From Enoplolaimus lenunculus (Eukaryota > Nematoda > Enoplea > Enoplida > Thoracostomopsidae), in assembly GCA_030248215.1 (NCBI GenBank), contig JASANG010002252.1:107994-171993 (forward strand): 64,000 nucleotides of DNA, in the 5' to 3' direction. The number at the start of each line of letters is the position of its first letter. Position 1 is the first letter of the stretch. The translations under genes and the position numbers were made by a program. Under the pieces are notes generated by a model that was given only the letters and a program-made list of their open reading frames with translations, searched no databases and had not been told where the DNA came from. Of the stretch, positions 25,413 through 39,200 are shown piece after piece.

Positions 25413-26520
25413 TTCAATTTTTAAAGACTTAATATATAGTTTCACAAATTTTGGACTACAGCGGATCCAAAAATGTATTTTAAACAGTTTAGAAATCTGT
25501 GTTTGTTCATGTATATATTTTACTGTGTAAGCACTGCGCTGAGTTTAATTGTGTATTTTTTGCGTTTGATGATTGGTATAGCGCACCGTATTAATATCAA
25601 TTTCATGACACAAATGTAGGAGAGGTAAGTTTCTGTAACAGCCAAACTCTTTGAATCAATTTTGTGCCTTTTCTGAATCTTTCGCATTTAGAAAAGACGC
25701 TAACTAAGATGGAGTTGTCGCCCGCTAACCCCACGCTAAGCTGTTTATTATTCAGGATGACAGACTCGCTATGAGTAGAAAGTCACATAGCGTGAGGGAA
25801 GGTTTGGATTCAAAACTTGTGAGCTCATGGGTTTTGTGTTATTGGAAATTCAAATGTGCCCTTTACAGATTGCCAGATTTGAAAGCTAGCCTTTCACTAA
25901 TTAGCACCATATATGTTCGGCGTCTTCTTGAATCAAGAGCGACCGGAATTTAAAGTGACGCCTAGATTGTAATCTCGCGACGCGACTCGGCATATGCACA
26001 TATATTAAGTATAACGTATTTAGTACTTGACGGTGCGTATTCGAAGCAAATTTTCCACTGGGCTAATTTTGAGATAATTTATAAATACAAAGTAAAAGCT
26101 ATCAATTTTTTTAGCTGGGACGGTGGGATTTGGGTTAGCAGTACCTAAAGTGTACATGATCCAAAGTTTTTAAGGCCGAAAACGCTGGAGCCTCAACCAA
26201 AAATTTTAACGGAGCCGGAGCTGAACTTGGAGGTCGATCTTATGCCGGAGCCGAAGACAAGCCTCATGTTGTATACCCTATCGGTCGTCTTTGTCATTTA
26301 CATCCCATCCTGTTTTAGCGCACAGCACAGCCGGGCACAACTTTTCTGCTATAAGATATATTTGGCTTAACATAAACAAACAGCGAAATCTCCAATTTCT
26401 TATATTAAAATGCTGAAGAAGACATAAAATTTCAGTTTTTTATTTGTATGCCTGCATCACCTAAAAGATTCTGCGCTGGCTCCTGTGTGTACACGCATTC
26501 AGCCAGAACAAAACACAGTA

Positions 26521-26800
26521 AAGGGTTGCGCTATACGTGACGTCCGGCACCGTGCGTCTACGCGCATCACCCGTACTGCGCCGTCCGTCACCATGCGTCA
26601 TCCGTACGGCGCCGTCCGTCACCATGCGTCATCCGTACGGCGTCGTCCGTCACCGTTCGTGCTATGAGTTATCGTGCGTGAGTTATTTGCGTACGATACC
26701 GCACGGTGACGGGCGGCGCCGTACGGCGAGACACGGCGACGGACGGCGCCAAACGGGTGGCGGACGACGCCGGACGCCAATAAAAGTATAGCTCAATCCT
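26521..26800. mobile_element. TA-flanked MITE of CCGTCCGTCACC motifs
   Basis: Flanked by TA on both sides (26519-26520 and 26801-26802). Ends AAGGGTTGCGCTATAC and GTATAGCTCAATCCT are inverted. The interior folds back on itself: CGTCCGTCACC units on the left and GGTGACGGGCG units on the right around GAGTTATTTGCGTACGATAC. Same family as 32179-32317, but with extra copies of the internal unit. Confidence 0.75.
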
Positions 26801-27343
26801 TACCAAATGACCGATAACAATGTATGGAATAAATCGCCGGGCGTATCTCAGAATCTTATATCATTGTAATTAAATCAAAATGGTATATATAAATTATTCG
26901 ACAATAGCAGATCAGATATTGCTTTAACTTTTTGTTCATTTGAAAAATTTGACTTCGCTTTATTTGTTGAATAATTAAAATGAACCGCTATATACTACTG
27001 TAGTATCCCAAAATCAACAGACTATAAATTGATACCCATTATATATATTTTTTGATAAATCGTAATACAAGCAACGCACACAGCATACGGTCTTAATAGA
27101 CAGTTTCTGTATAAATGAATTTAGAGCACGCGATTTCCGTTCCGTTCCTTAAAATAGCGTCAAATGATTTAATTTGATGCAAAAGATGGTTTGAAAGAGC
27201 AAATTTGTTATTTCAAACTCGGTTCAAGTAATAGCCTTGGCATTGAAAAACTATAGTTTAAATTTTACAAAAATTTCAGCACAGTAAGACTGCATAGGTA
27301 CTTGATTTTACTAGTCAAATATTTCTATAGCCAAAGCTTTGAA

Positions 27344-27723
27344 CTGTAGTGTCCCGAATAAGAGGTGTTATTGATATTTATTTGGGCTCTCCAGAGGGTA
27401 GCCCCCAGTTATTCGGTTACGAACTTTTATTTGTGTCTAACCCGCCCTCGTCCGCCCTTCGTTACTGATATGCGATATTGCAACTATCCACTGAATTAAG
27501 CTGGTTATACCTACTAGTGTTCTTTCAAAACTTAAGTAAACTTTAAAGTTTCGACCTCAACTGTTTGGTCCAGAAGTCATTTATGCACTCAATTACGGAT
27601 AATTGACACTAATAGGTTTTAGGAACTATCCGCTTACACTCTTATTAGGGTACGGATTTCTATTGATTGGGACTCAAAATGGGTGACCCCTCTTATTACC
27701 CCCTCTTATTCGGGTCGCTACAG
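27344..27723 (+). mobile_element. CTGTAGTG(A/T)CCCG MITE, shortened copy
   Basis: Inverted ends CTGTAGTGTCCCGAATAAGA and TCTTATTCGGGTCGCTACAG. The interior matches the family reference at 45353-46052 with a central deletion. TA follows the right end. Confidence 0.7.
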
Positions 27724-27934
27724 TAATATTACAAACCAAATTAATATGTAGGTAACGTAAAACTAATTATGCGCTATGGTATTTATATTCACCACATACT
27801 GCAGTGACTAGAACATGAGGGGGCTAGTGTTATTTATTTTACCTCTTCATAATGTGTACAAACGATATACGAGAACTTACTGTTATTTATTTCTCAATCC
27901 ACCCCCTTCCCTTTATTTGGGCTCCACAATTTTT

Positions 27935-28320
27935 AGGCGGCGCGATACTCGTCGCAGCGCTGTCCTCACCCGTACAGCGCCTCCCGTCACCCTGCGTCAC
28001 CCGTACAGCGCCGTTCGTCACCGTGCGTCACCCGTACAGCGCCGTCCTTCACTGTGCGTCATCCGTACAGCGCCGTCCGTCACCGTGCGTCACCCGTACA
28101 GCGCCGTCCGTCACCGTGCGTCACCCGTACAGCGCCGTCCGTCACCGTGCGTCACCCGTGCCGCGCCGTCCGTCACCGTGCGTCACCCGTTCGGCGCCGT
28201 CCGTCGCCGCGTGTCACCCGTACGGAGCCGTCCGTCACCGTGCGTTGTCGTACACAAATTACACACGTATGATACCGTATTGTGACGGACGGTGACACGG
28301 TGACGGACGTGACGGACGGC
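27935..28320. repeat. 31-bp GC-rich minisatellite with inverted tail
   Basis: About nine tandem copies of a 31-bp unit (GCCGTCCGTCACCGTGCGTC plus ACCCGTACAGC) run from about 27960 to 28250, in one place exactly 31 bases apart. They are followed by an inverted tail (GTGACGGACGGTGACACGG). The unit is the same motif that builds the TA-flanked MITEs at 26521 and 32179, so the array probably grew from a member of that family. All three frames are open, giving the spurious 147-156 codon ORFs here. Confidence 0.8.
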
Positions 28321-31300
28321 CTTTATATCGTTTCTGAGTTAAAAAATAAAGCTTAGATTTTAGTTTTAGACTAAAAACCCAATCTGTTTATCGCAAAGAT
28401 CCTGCCAGAATTTGCAATTGCTATTTTTGTCTTCGCCATTTTAAAATGGAAGATACACATGGACACTTATATTTAGAACGTAAAGGTGTTGCATATTGAT
28501 AAGAAAAACAAAGATAACATGCGCGCAATAGCAAAAGATATGACTATCAAACATAGGAACTGCAACAGGCGCCGCCGTCGAGCAGATTGTTGGCAAATTA
28601 ATTTGCAGGAACGCTGAGTAAATGCCGGTTCGGTAGGGTTCGACTCAAGCTTGCGGCTCTACCTACCTTTCCTTAAAACACTTTTAAATCACATACTTGT
28701 AACATTCTGTTTTTCACTTTTGTGGAACCATCAAATGGTAAGAAATCTTACAAACGCAATGAACCAGATAATTATTCGCCCAACGCTATTTGTTTTTAAC
28801 TTTCTTCAATGATAAAATCCGAAAAAGATGCAGGATATGTGTGGCCCAGGGACAGTGGTGGATTAAAAATTTATAAGGAGGGCGCGCGAGATACAATAGC
28901 GGAAAAAACACTTGCGAGTCAAGCGAACAAGAAGCTGAACGCCATTTTAGTGCTCAACCTCACTATCTTAGCATTTGCCCCTCTTTTGTTAAATGTAAAA
29001 AAGCTTCTCAGCAAATGAGTTCATACCTCATAAAAAATTTTACTTAAAATATTTGGTAATCTTTTGTAAAAGATTTTTATTTGTCTTGTGTCAATAGCTT
29101 GACCGATAAACGCAAGGTTATACTTAGGAATGTACTTTCAAATGGTTTTGATCCATACTAAATAGTATATAGACTGGGGTGCAATGCTATTCGATCCGCC
29201 AGTGACCATTCTCGTATAGAGAGGAAATCATAGTGTCCATCGCGCAATTGAAGGTCATTACGGTCACAGGTAGACGCTAATAATTTTTGAATTTTGTTTG
29301 AAATGAACCACATTTCTCGGCAGCGCGACTGCGGGCGTGGTTTGGCCGTTTCTCTGACCATTTTAGGGTCTGCTTGTTTATATTAAATCCTGCATTGCGA
29401 ATTTGATAAATGAAGAGTGTGTGTTTTACCATTAAAAGTAAATGTAATATATACTACATATGTCTCTGGTATATCGCAGTGAGCTATATGTATCAGGCAC
29501 TGGCGGTATTTGGTCGAGACGGAAGCATCGTGGTCCGGTAAGTATATTGCTTGTTTCAAACAATACATATCTGATCCAACTCTGAAGGGTACACCAGTTA
29601 CTCGCGGGACCACAAAAGGTTCGGAGTGCAACGGTAAACACTTCTGCACTTATAATTTGTTGGGGCGTCGAGACAGTTTCAATCTACTATTTGTGCTCGG
29701 GCATGTGGGATTGATTCGAACCAGCGTTCGCCGGATCGGCATGGTCAGCTGGCGGGCCCGCCGCCAAGCTCCCAGTTGCCACCAGAGGCAAATAGCTGTT
29801 TGGGGTACGACTGAAATTATAAATTCTGTTATCAGGTTTCTTGCTGAGCTCAACTCAGTGCGTACATTTTATATGCTACAGGCGTTTTCAAATCTTCAGA
29901 CCAATGTATAGATCAGGGCCGTAACAGTAGTAAAAAAGCATATTCTTAATTCTAAACTTAAAACTATGCTTAATCGTAAGTATAAAGCCTACACCTACGA
30001 CTAATCCAAAGGATAAGCCGATGTTCAAATATGTAAAATTGAGGTAGGTATACTCATAAAAGCTAAACATAAATTCAATATACCATATACAGCATGTACC
30101 ACAAATTCTTTAGCTTTGCAGGCAATGTTGACATTGAAAATTTGTTTGATATAATTTAGAAATTTAGTTCAGAAACATTCTTAGACATAAAGAAACAGTA
30201 TGCTGTTGTTCTGAGATTACAGGAAGTAAGGTTTTTTCAACCTAAATATAGGTTATGTGCATGATGGTACAAAATGAGTTCAATGTTACTACGCTTTTAT
30301 TTCCGTTTCTATTGCGTGCGTAGGTATACAGCTTTTTTTTCAACGTACGCATATCTAAATTTAAAAAATGTTTTGGTCAGCAACGCTTATTCTCTGGTTT
30401 CGTAATCAGAGTTTAACGTAATGTATTGCTGAATAGATGCTTAATGATTTTTCAGCAATGTATACTCAAGCTTCAGTTAACGGTTGATTTAAATATCAAT
30501 ATTTTGCTATAAAACAAACGTTGGATGATATATAACATAACAAGAGTGTGCAACTGGGTACATTCTGTGTACAAAACAACGTGCTCAGCGCACGTTGCGT
30601 TTTTGGCCGACCCCCTCCATCTCATATTTAGAGGGGGGTTGAAATTTGCACAGAGCCAAAGAAATACATAATATGCCATGCCAAAAAGTGTTCCGTATAT
30701 TGTCTAAAAACTACAGAGTATTATATATTGAGACATCGTCCCACCCTTTAATTAAGGTGGCCGGTGGGGGTACAGAAAATATGCCACGCGTGTTGGTACT
30801 TTTGGTGCCATGTGAAATCCGACTGCTTCATACTCTTGTCCGTGATCATCCACTCTTGCTATAATTAAAAACTGTACCGATACTTTTCCTGTATACTCCG
30901 AAACAACAGTATAATAATTCTGAGGTACCTGTTACCAATTGCTGATAGATGCCGGTAGCTTTGTAACCATAGTGAATGATTGGCAATTTTCACACATATT
31001 GCGGGTTTCAATTTGTACTATTATGTAAAAAATTTTAAGATAACACGGTTTTGCTGGACCGAAAATTTTACTCCAACAAGATCAACAATAAAAACGATCG
31101 CAGGTTTTGGAGTTGAGAGATTGAAATTGTGTAATTTCAACATCATTCAAGTATACTGATTGACGAGGTATAGACAAATAACTGTTTTTATCGCTGTGTC
31201 AGCTGCATGCACGGCCGCCCCAATCTATTTCACGTAACTTGTCAGCCATTAACTCAATCGCAAGGAATTTGACCCCATTTAACTCAGCTTCACAAAATAC

Positions 31301-32178
31301 GTCGAACGGTAAAAATTAAAAGCCACGAAAAATGGAAATTTAAAAAATAATCAAATTTGTCAATAAAAAACCGCAGGTGGTCATTTAAACCTGAAATATG
31401 CAACAAAAAAAATTTGAAATCCGCTCTTTTTGGGCAAGTGTCGTCGAATGGTAGGAACAAAGAAGAAAGACGTAATATACGTTTTAACGTTTAGAAACAT
31501 GGAAACCAAAATAATAGCATCGAACTACTCGCCCATGTTAATGATAAGGGTATATCCACTGGATGATGCGGGGCGCTAGAACTTAGAGATGGGAAGATTA
31601 GGCTTGTATCTAGGCTCAGGCTTAACATTAGGTATGCTTGTGCTTTTAGGCTATGGTTAGGCTTGAGTTTAGCTTTATGTTTATGCTCAATTATAGTAGG
31701 CAGGCCCCCAATGGTTAAAATGTGTCCTACCTACCAATAGTCATTTTATCGACAATTAAAATCAACTATACTGTGTCTCATTCGACATATTTTAGTTGTC
31801 TTCAAATTTAAAAATTTCTGGTTAACTTCAACCGTGTAAGCCACAAAAACTGGCTCATATCGCAATAATTATGCACGTTTTTAAAAGATTAAACTTTTAC
31901 TGTAAGACATATTTTTAAACGGTCTTATTGGCCAAAAGTTATTGCGTTGGTACTGGGTTTGACGTTCATAGCACAGGCACTGGTCGTGTGTCGTACGAAA
32001 AAGCGCTGGTCAATTTTATTTTTGTTGAAATTGATTTTGTGACAAGTTGCACTTAATTATGACGTAAAATGTTCAATTAAGTGCATTTCTTATTGTAATT
32101 AATATTGCCTTTAGAATGCATCTAGGTTTTGAATTTTAAAAATGTTGAATTTTTCAATAAAAAATTTAGTACACCATA

Positions 32179-32317
32179 AGGGTAGCTCTATACTTTTGAC
32201 GACGTCCGTCGCCGTCCGTCACCGTAGGTTACCGTGCGGTATCGTAGGTGAATTTACTCACCTACAATATCGTATGGTGACGGACGGCACTGTACCACAC
32301 AAGTATAGCACCACCCT
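32179..32317. mobile_element. 139-bp TA-flanked MITE, simplest copy
   Basis: TA at 32177-32178 and 32318-32319. Ends AGGGTAGCTCTATACTT and AAGTATAGCACCACCCT are inverted, and the whole unit is a near-palindrome centred on GTAGGTGAATTTACTCACCTAC, which pairs as GTAGGTGA with TCACCTAC. Looks like the basic unit of the family seen at 26521-26800 and 27935-28320. Confidence 0.8.
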
Positions 32318-32714
32318 TAATTACTTTACAAAAGTCATAAAGTAATAGCGTTTTTGCAGCATGCGAACGAAAAATATTTTCAACGCATCAACCATGTTTG
32401 TCGGCTACCCATGTTTCCTTCTGGCGGCGGACACGATCATAAATTTAGTCATGTATATTTGAATAAAGGTAAGCGATTACGAAAAATCGATAATGCTATT
32501 TCATCGGGGGTATATTTTCAGGCGTCCACTACTTTTGCTGGAACAGAACAGGGCCGGAGCAGCCACCTCCCATACCCCCCATTTGGTTGGCCCCACTCCT
32601 AAAGGGGCTCCCGCTCTAACCGGTTAAAACATAAACCGCGTAAATTTTAAAATGCTTATGACTATTAAGCAACTTTAAAGAACTAAAACCACGAAGTTTA
32701 AGAATATTTGCAAG

Positions 32715-32760
32715 ACAAACAAACAAACAAACAAACAAACAAACAAACAAACAAACAAAC
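32715..32760 (+). repeat. (CAAA)n microsatellite
   Basis: Eleven or so perfect CAAA tetranucleotides. Confidence 0.95.
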
Positions 32761-33203
32761 GGCTCTTTCTTTTGTATACTTTACAACATTTGTCAGATGT
32801 ATAAACTATCTGCTATCTCATCCGGTTCATTTTACGTACAGTACGTCCCATATGTATATTCATGAGTAGAGTTTATACCTACATCCGCTCAATTCCGATC
32901 ACTTCAAACACCCCTATTTAAAATTAAGACTTATAGTCTCTTAAGCATATGTAAAAGCTTAGGGAACGGCTTAGGCTTAGGTATACGCTGAGGAAAGCTT
33001 TCGTCGAAACCTATGCATAGATTAAGCGTAAACCTATAGGCCTAAGCCTGTTGGCGAGGGTTCTGCAAAAAACATACCTCGAATTTCCTAAACACAGGGA
33101 AGTCAAATTGTACTTGGCTTCTTAAATAATTTCTTGTCTTGGTGACTGGATATTGAATTGGATGTATTTTTTGTACACAGAACAAAAGCATATTTCACCA
33201 TCG

Positions 33204-36200
33204 ATGTTTCTGTACTACGTGGCGGCGTTGGTCAAAGGCTTATATCCGCGATGCGATGACGATTTTGTTGACAAGCTCAACTATTATTACACATCAGCGG
33301 TGTTGTTTGCGTTTGCAATTGTTGTCAGTGCAAAACAGTATGTCGGCTATCCAATCCAGTGCTGGGTGCCAGCACAGTTTACTGGTGAGTGTGTTAATTT
33401 TTTCTTTAATGTTTGAAGCCTGGTTGATTTAAACTATCGAATATCTCACAGAACAGATTCAAAGTGAACGCCGTAAATTCCAGTTACTTGATTTTAATTC
33501 AAAATGAGTTGAATCACTGCTTGAATTTGGTCTTTCAGAACTCAGAATTGTGAATGAACTGAACTTCATTCTGAGTTAATTAATCAACTCACAATGAGTT
33601 AATCAGCTCATAGCGAGTTATTGTTTACTGTTAACTCAGAAATAACCAGGAATCACAAATTCAGTCTCTGAGTTGATTAATCAACTCAATGTAATTTACA
33701 GTGCACGCACAAAATCGTAGGTTAGAAACCTGAAATACAGCTGAAAACGAAGCCAGCCATAAACGATCGTGAACCTAAAATTTGATCATTTGTCTGTATC
33801 AAAGCTTCATAAGCGGATAGAGTCTCGAAACCCTAATTAGAGTCCATGAATGTCAATTAACCCTAATTGTAGCGCATAAATGACTTCAGGGCCAAATAAT
33901 TTGAGTTCGAAACTTTAAAGTGTACTTAAATTTTGAAAACACATTACTAAAGTATAACCTTGTATTATCGCTCAGGCTGATGAAACAAGACAAATAAACG
34001 TTTAATTGAACGGATAATTGCAGTACCGGATATATATCAGTCACGAAGGGCGGCGAAGCGTGGTTTATAAATAAACAACAGTCCGTAACCGAATAACAAG
34101 GGGGGGTCCGCTCTGGAAAAGCCAAATAAATATCAGTCCCCCTCTTATTCGGGTCACTACAGTATATATAAGTGGCCAAAAACGCAACGTGTGCATGGTA
34201 TATTTTTTCTACACAGAATGCACCTAGTTGCATGCTCTTGTCATAGCGTAAATCATCCACTCCTTGCTTTTACTAAGTAAATGGCCCATGCTTAGAACAG
34301 GGTCATATCGTTTTCCGGAGGGGCTACAATAGAGTCACTTTAAGCTTTAGACTAATTTTTTGCTTAGGCTTTAGGCTTAGGCTTAGGCTTAGGAATAGGC
34401 TCATCCATACGCATAGGCTTAGGCTTAGGAATAGGCAGGCCTAGGAATATACTTACACTTTTTCCGGCCCTATTCTAAACATGGGCCAAGTAAATAATAT
34501 GTTTAGATGCATGGGAACAATATACAGAAAACTATTGCTGGGTCCAATCGACATACTATGTGCCACCTCGTAGTACAATCACAACTCCGGGCGGAACCAA
34601 GCATCCCTTCAGTCCACATCCGTACCGTAGAGTTGGTTACTACCAGTGGGTTCCATTTGTGCTCGCTCTTGAAGCATTAATGTTCTACATTCCGTGTCTG
34701 ATGTGGCGCGGTCTTACAAATATGTACTCTGGTAAGCATTCAATGCCCTCCTCTCAACAGACAGTTAACTTTGATTGAGAGTTACAGTAAACCGATTTTT
34801 GCTTTGCGTCAAACATGAAAATAACATATTTTGCATTCGCTGTGAATCAATATTAAGTAGAGCCATTGAAACCGGCAGATCAATCAGACCTGTAACCAGC
34901 CAAATTTGTTACGGTGGTTAAACATTTTTTATGGAGGGGATTAGAAGGGTTTTCGTTGACTTACAAGCAAGGTTGAAAATTTTCTAGTAGGGGGTTTTTC
35001 CAGCGGGGCTGAGTCCCCCTGACTCACATCCCTTGGTTACTGGTCCGGGATCAGCAACTCAGAGAACTGTCATGTTTAGTAACATAGTGATTAAAAACTG
35101 CTTCAAAATTTTGCAAGAAGCGCCGGATTTGCGGATACAGTTTTGATCGCCAGCGAGAAGTCAAACGCAATTTTAGTACGAAAGCTTAACAAAAAATCTG
35201 TTTTGACCTCTGTTCGGGGCCTCTGTCTGCGTGCCAAAGAATTGCCTAATATTCGGTTATGAAATAATATTCGATGCCCGCCACTACAATGAAGTCTGTG
35301 AACCATTTTCAGTCATGATGTAATCACATTGTAGGTATTAGCATCCAAGGAATCAGTCAAATGGCATGCGATGTGCGACTTCTTGATCCAGAGCGGCGGT
35401 CGCGTTCAATCCAAACGATTGCGTCGCATATTGAAGATTCATTGACAATTGGCGATAGGCTTGCTGCAGCGCAGGCGGAAGGAACTGTCCTGTAAGCATT
35501 TTGTATAAAATTCAAGATCTGTATACGGATTTCAGTCCATGCAATTGTCGGTTCACTAAGCCTAAACCTCAGCCTGAGCATACGCCTAAGTCTAAGCCTA
35601 ACCACAAGCTTAAGCATAGCCCAATTTTAATCCGAAGCCTACTAACCTCTAAGTATATAAGTCCGCATGTATCCACATCTCCCAATCGCCAGGTCCCCAT
35701 TGAAGACGTTATGACATGCCTTCAGGTCAGTAGCAATAGATGCGATATAAACTCAAAGCCCTCAGAACATATTTGCTCAATATATTTGAAGAAAATTACT
35801 TTGATTTTATTAAGTAAGTAGTGTGCACAGTTCATAGGTTTGCTACTTTTTTGCTTATATACTAACGGGTAAGAATTGATTTAAACGTAACCAATGACCC
35901 ACGTAGACTATAGAGGCCTGCCTACTAAACTGAAGACTAAATCAAAGTTTAACAAATATAAGCCTAATGTTAAGATTAACCCAAAGCCTGAGCCTAAGCC
36001 ATAGTATTCCATATGCTTAACAGGAGATAGTTTACCACATTGTTTCTAAATATTTTATGTACCATAACATCTATGCATTTGAAGTCTTCCCGCTGTTCCA
36101 CAGTCTCTCTATGAGAATATCACAATAATTAACGTAAAGCGTATCCAATTAAAATTTCCCACGGCATATTGTTCCACAGATGACAGCTATTTTCAGAAGC

Positions 36201-39200
36201 AATTTTGCTGCGTCACTGCAGTTGCGAACTGGATGGTTGAGTGCAGCTTATGTTTCAATCAAATTGTTATACGCTGCAAACGTCAGTGGCCAACTTTTGC
36301 TGTTGAGCGAATTCTTGGGAGCTCATGATATTCTTTATGGTTTGCGTTTACTGCGAGAGTTGTGTTTTGGTGAATCGGACGCCGTTCGACAACATGTCGG
36401 AGGTGTTAACTTTCCTCGCATTACACTGTGTGATTTAGATGTAAGCAGATCTAACGAGGCATCAGTTTCGGCGCTTTGCCGCTTTGAGTACTCAAATCGC
36501 GTAGTGTACGTTATTTGGTCCATAAACCAGCTGCTAAGACTTTTCGACTATAACCATTTGCGGATTCTATTTCCGGATATAGGCCGTTTTGATTCAGATT
36601 AAAATAGGGACTTCTCATATTGTTCCGCGTTTATCTGATCCTAACTCAGCTATACGAGTTTGACTCGCAGTGATGGTAAATTGAAATCAGCTATGTTTTA
36701 GGTTCGCGTCCTAGGCAACGTTCAACGTCATACCGTGCAATGTGTATTAATGATCAATTTATTCAACGAAAAAATATTTTTATTTTTATGGTTTTGGCTC
36801 GCGTTGATGTCAACAATATCAACTGTTTCCATGTTTCACTGGTTAATTGTCACCGTTATTCCGAGTAAAATTTTTAATTTTAGCTTTTGCAGTTTGCCCA
36901 GACAGCAGGGATTGGTTTGTAAAGGTTACAGGTCAAGCTTAGAGTTATCTCTGAATTATACACTACAAAACTACCTTGACTTTAAAAAATATGATATTAT
37001 GAGAAGTATAAGGGTGCAGCAAGAAGGAGAGCTCACAAGATTTGGACTGTAGGCATTTTATACTCGCTACGCTCAGATGGTTGCATCTGTTATATTTTTC
37101 AACCCTCCATACGTGACCGTCCCGTTTTCGAAAAACTAGAAATACTCTAAAATAAAAACGGCAATGATATTTGTCAAAGGATAACAAAACTGCTTTGCTT
37201 TTAGGTACTTACAAAGGAAATTTTCTACCTCTAAATATACAGAACGCTTCAAATATCTGCGACTCATGAAACATAATGTTAAACTTAATTTAAATTATAA
37301 ACAATGAGGGCCCATGTAAAGATCAGGGGCTGATGTTTTTCCGTGAACCTGCAATATAGAGTAAGATTAAGCTTTAGACTTATTTTTATTGCTTGGCTTT
37401 AGGCTTAGGCTTAGGCTTAGTACTATGCTCATTCTTACGCTTAGGCTTATGTTTATGCTTAGGAGTACGCTTATAAAACTGTTCGGTCTCTGTTCTTTAC
37501 ATTGGCCACAATGAGTAATAAAAGTTATATACGGAACTCGTTTATGCTTTCTCATTTAAATATTGTGTCTGGGACTATAATTTAAAATGTTGGCAATCTA
37601 TATTCAGATTGTCTGCTTAAATTTCCAGGTCAAAAGGAACGCTTCATTAAGCGATATTTGAAAGCGTCTGAAGTTGCGCTAGAAAGTCAAGCAACGCGAA
37701 AATTTGTTCATTGCTTTCTTGGCTCGGATGCTGTTTTTTGTTTGAGGATGGTTGCGTTACACGCCGGCGACTCGTTGACGTCACAGGTGAAATTTTAGTG
37801 CCAACAAAGATACGTTTGGATTCTCTCTCGCTCGATAAGATTTTTAATATAATGCATATTGCACGCTCTCTCCGTTAGAAATTTCTAGATCCGCTACTGA
37901 TACCGCTCGTACAGTTTCCGAGAAATGTATAGATGTTACAAAATTTACGTAAAGATTTTAGTGTTCTAAAGTTTAATCAGTGCCTTGCTTAGAGTTCTTC
38001 ATGCCTTCCAAATAGGAATCCTCGTAAAACCGACCCAAGGGACACTCACAAAATTTTTAAATACCTAATTTTACCAGTAAACTGGCAGCTTCGACGTAAA
38101 TACTAAAATTGTTTCTGTCTCTTCGTTCGCTGACACTCACGGCGAAAATAGCGATGTATTTATCAAAAAACAATTTTGAGATGTTTCCATTTTGGGCCCC
38201 CCATACTTACACTGGCATCAGGGAAACCCCCGTACTTACACGACCGGCCACAGGTTTGAATCGTTTTCAGTTTCCAGTATTCGAAATTTTAAAAATCAAC
38301 TTTCTTGTGTTGTTACTCATTGTTCATTTTTTACGCGAGTTAAGCTTCACTTAATGAGAGGTTTTCAGTATATATAATACCGTAATTGCAGGTTTTGTTT
38401 AATTTAACCGAATATGAACAAAATAGTGCGTAATGCTTTGTTTCAAAGCAAGTAGCGCTCCAAACTTATATACACTGACCAATTATGTGAACCAGAATTT
38501 TGAACTAAGAGTTTATCTTAACAATTTAGACAAGCGTTTGCAACCTGGTATGTACCAGCACGTGTTCCGTTATGTGCTAATCCCTCCCAACGATTTATAT
38601 GCAGTTTAACAAGTTTCTTCGTTACATTTTTAAAGCCTTTCTTTACTGTGGTGTTTCAAACCCCCCTTGAAAATATGGTATAACAAAAAAATGGACAGGC
38701 TTCAGTAGCTATGCTACCAAATAGGCAGGTTACATACATTTGTCCAACGAGTCGACATCAACTTTTTTAACTTACAAACTTTCCGGTCCATGTTACTTTT
38801 AGGCCGTTCCGTTTCGCGCAAGACTGCAATAGAGTATTGATTAGATTTTAGACTATTTTTTTGCTTAGGCTTAGGCTTATAGGATTAACACTTATTTCTA
38901 CGCTTATGCTTACAAATATGTTTAATCTAGAGTAACGGCCCTAAAAGTAGTAAACATTAATCAACTTTCCAGCTAATTGTAACCCTTTGGCACAACTTCT
39001 ATGATCATATTGGTGGAACCGGTGGAGGCTACAGTCAAGGTGAGAGCTGCGCTACTGGGCACACAATTGCATTCAATACTTGTGAACCAATTTTGGGTGA
39101 TTTACCGCTGATGTCATCGACAATATTTGGCAATCTGGCTTCGCATCATGCAACGTTAGGTGTCCAGCATCAATTTCAACGGAGAGGTTCGTCTAGGCGC

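Larger units (their letters stand above)
22393..33203. other. Gene-free, repeat-rich interval between INTS2 and the innexin
   Basis: About 10.8 kb with no exon I can assign. Minisatellites, MITEs and TTAGGC arrays are listed separately. A 73-codon ORF at 23567-23788 has a coiled-coil-like charged stretch, and ORFs at 28809-29018 and 29510-29911 are open but match nothing I know. The longer ORFs at 23922-24515 and 27815-28295 are translations of minisatellites. The sequence 30530-30860 holds inverted, related blocks (GCACGTTGCG-TTTTTGGCC) that recur at 34170-34260. A promoter for INTS2 should lie just above 22392, but no motif stands out. Confidence 0.55.

Noticed and set aside
27960..28250. 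31-bp direct repeats resembling a CRISPR array
   Set aside because: The repeats are contiguous with no unique spacers, the genome is eukaryotic with introns, and the unit is shared with nearby MITEs. It is a minisatellite.
29510..29911. 133-codon plus-strand ORF as a gene
   Set aside because: No recognisable domain, no splice partners and no conserved pattern. Kept only as a mention in the intergenic description.
36180..36602. Stand-alone 140-codon gene
   Set aside because: Only 36197-36440 is coding, as innexin exon 4. The ends of the ORF are intron read-through.
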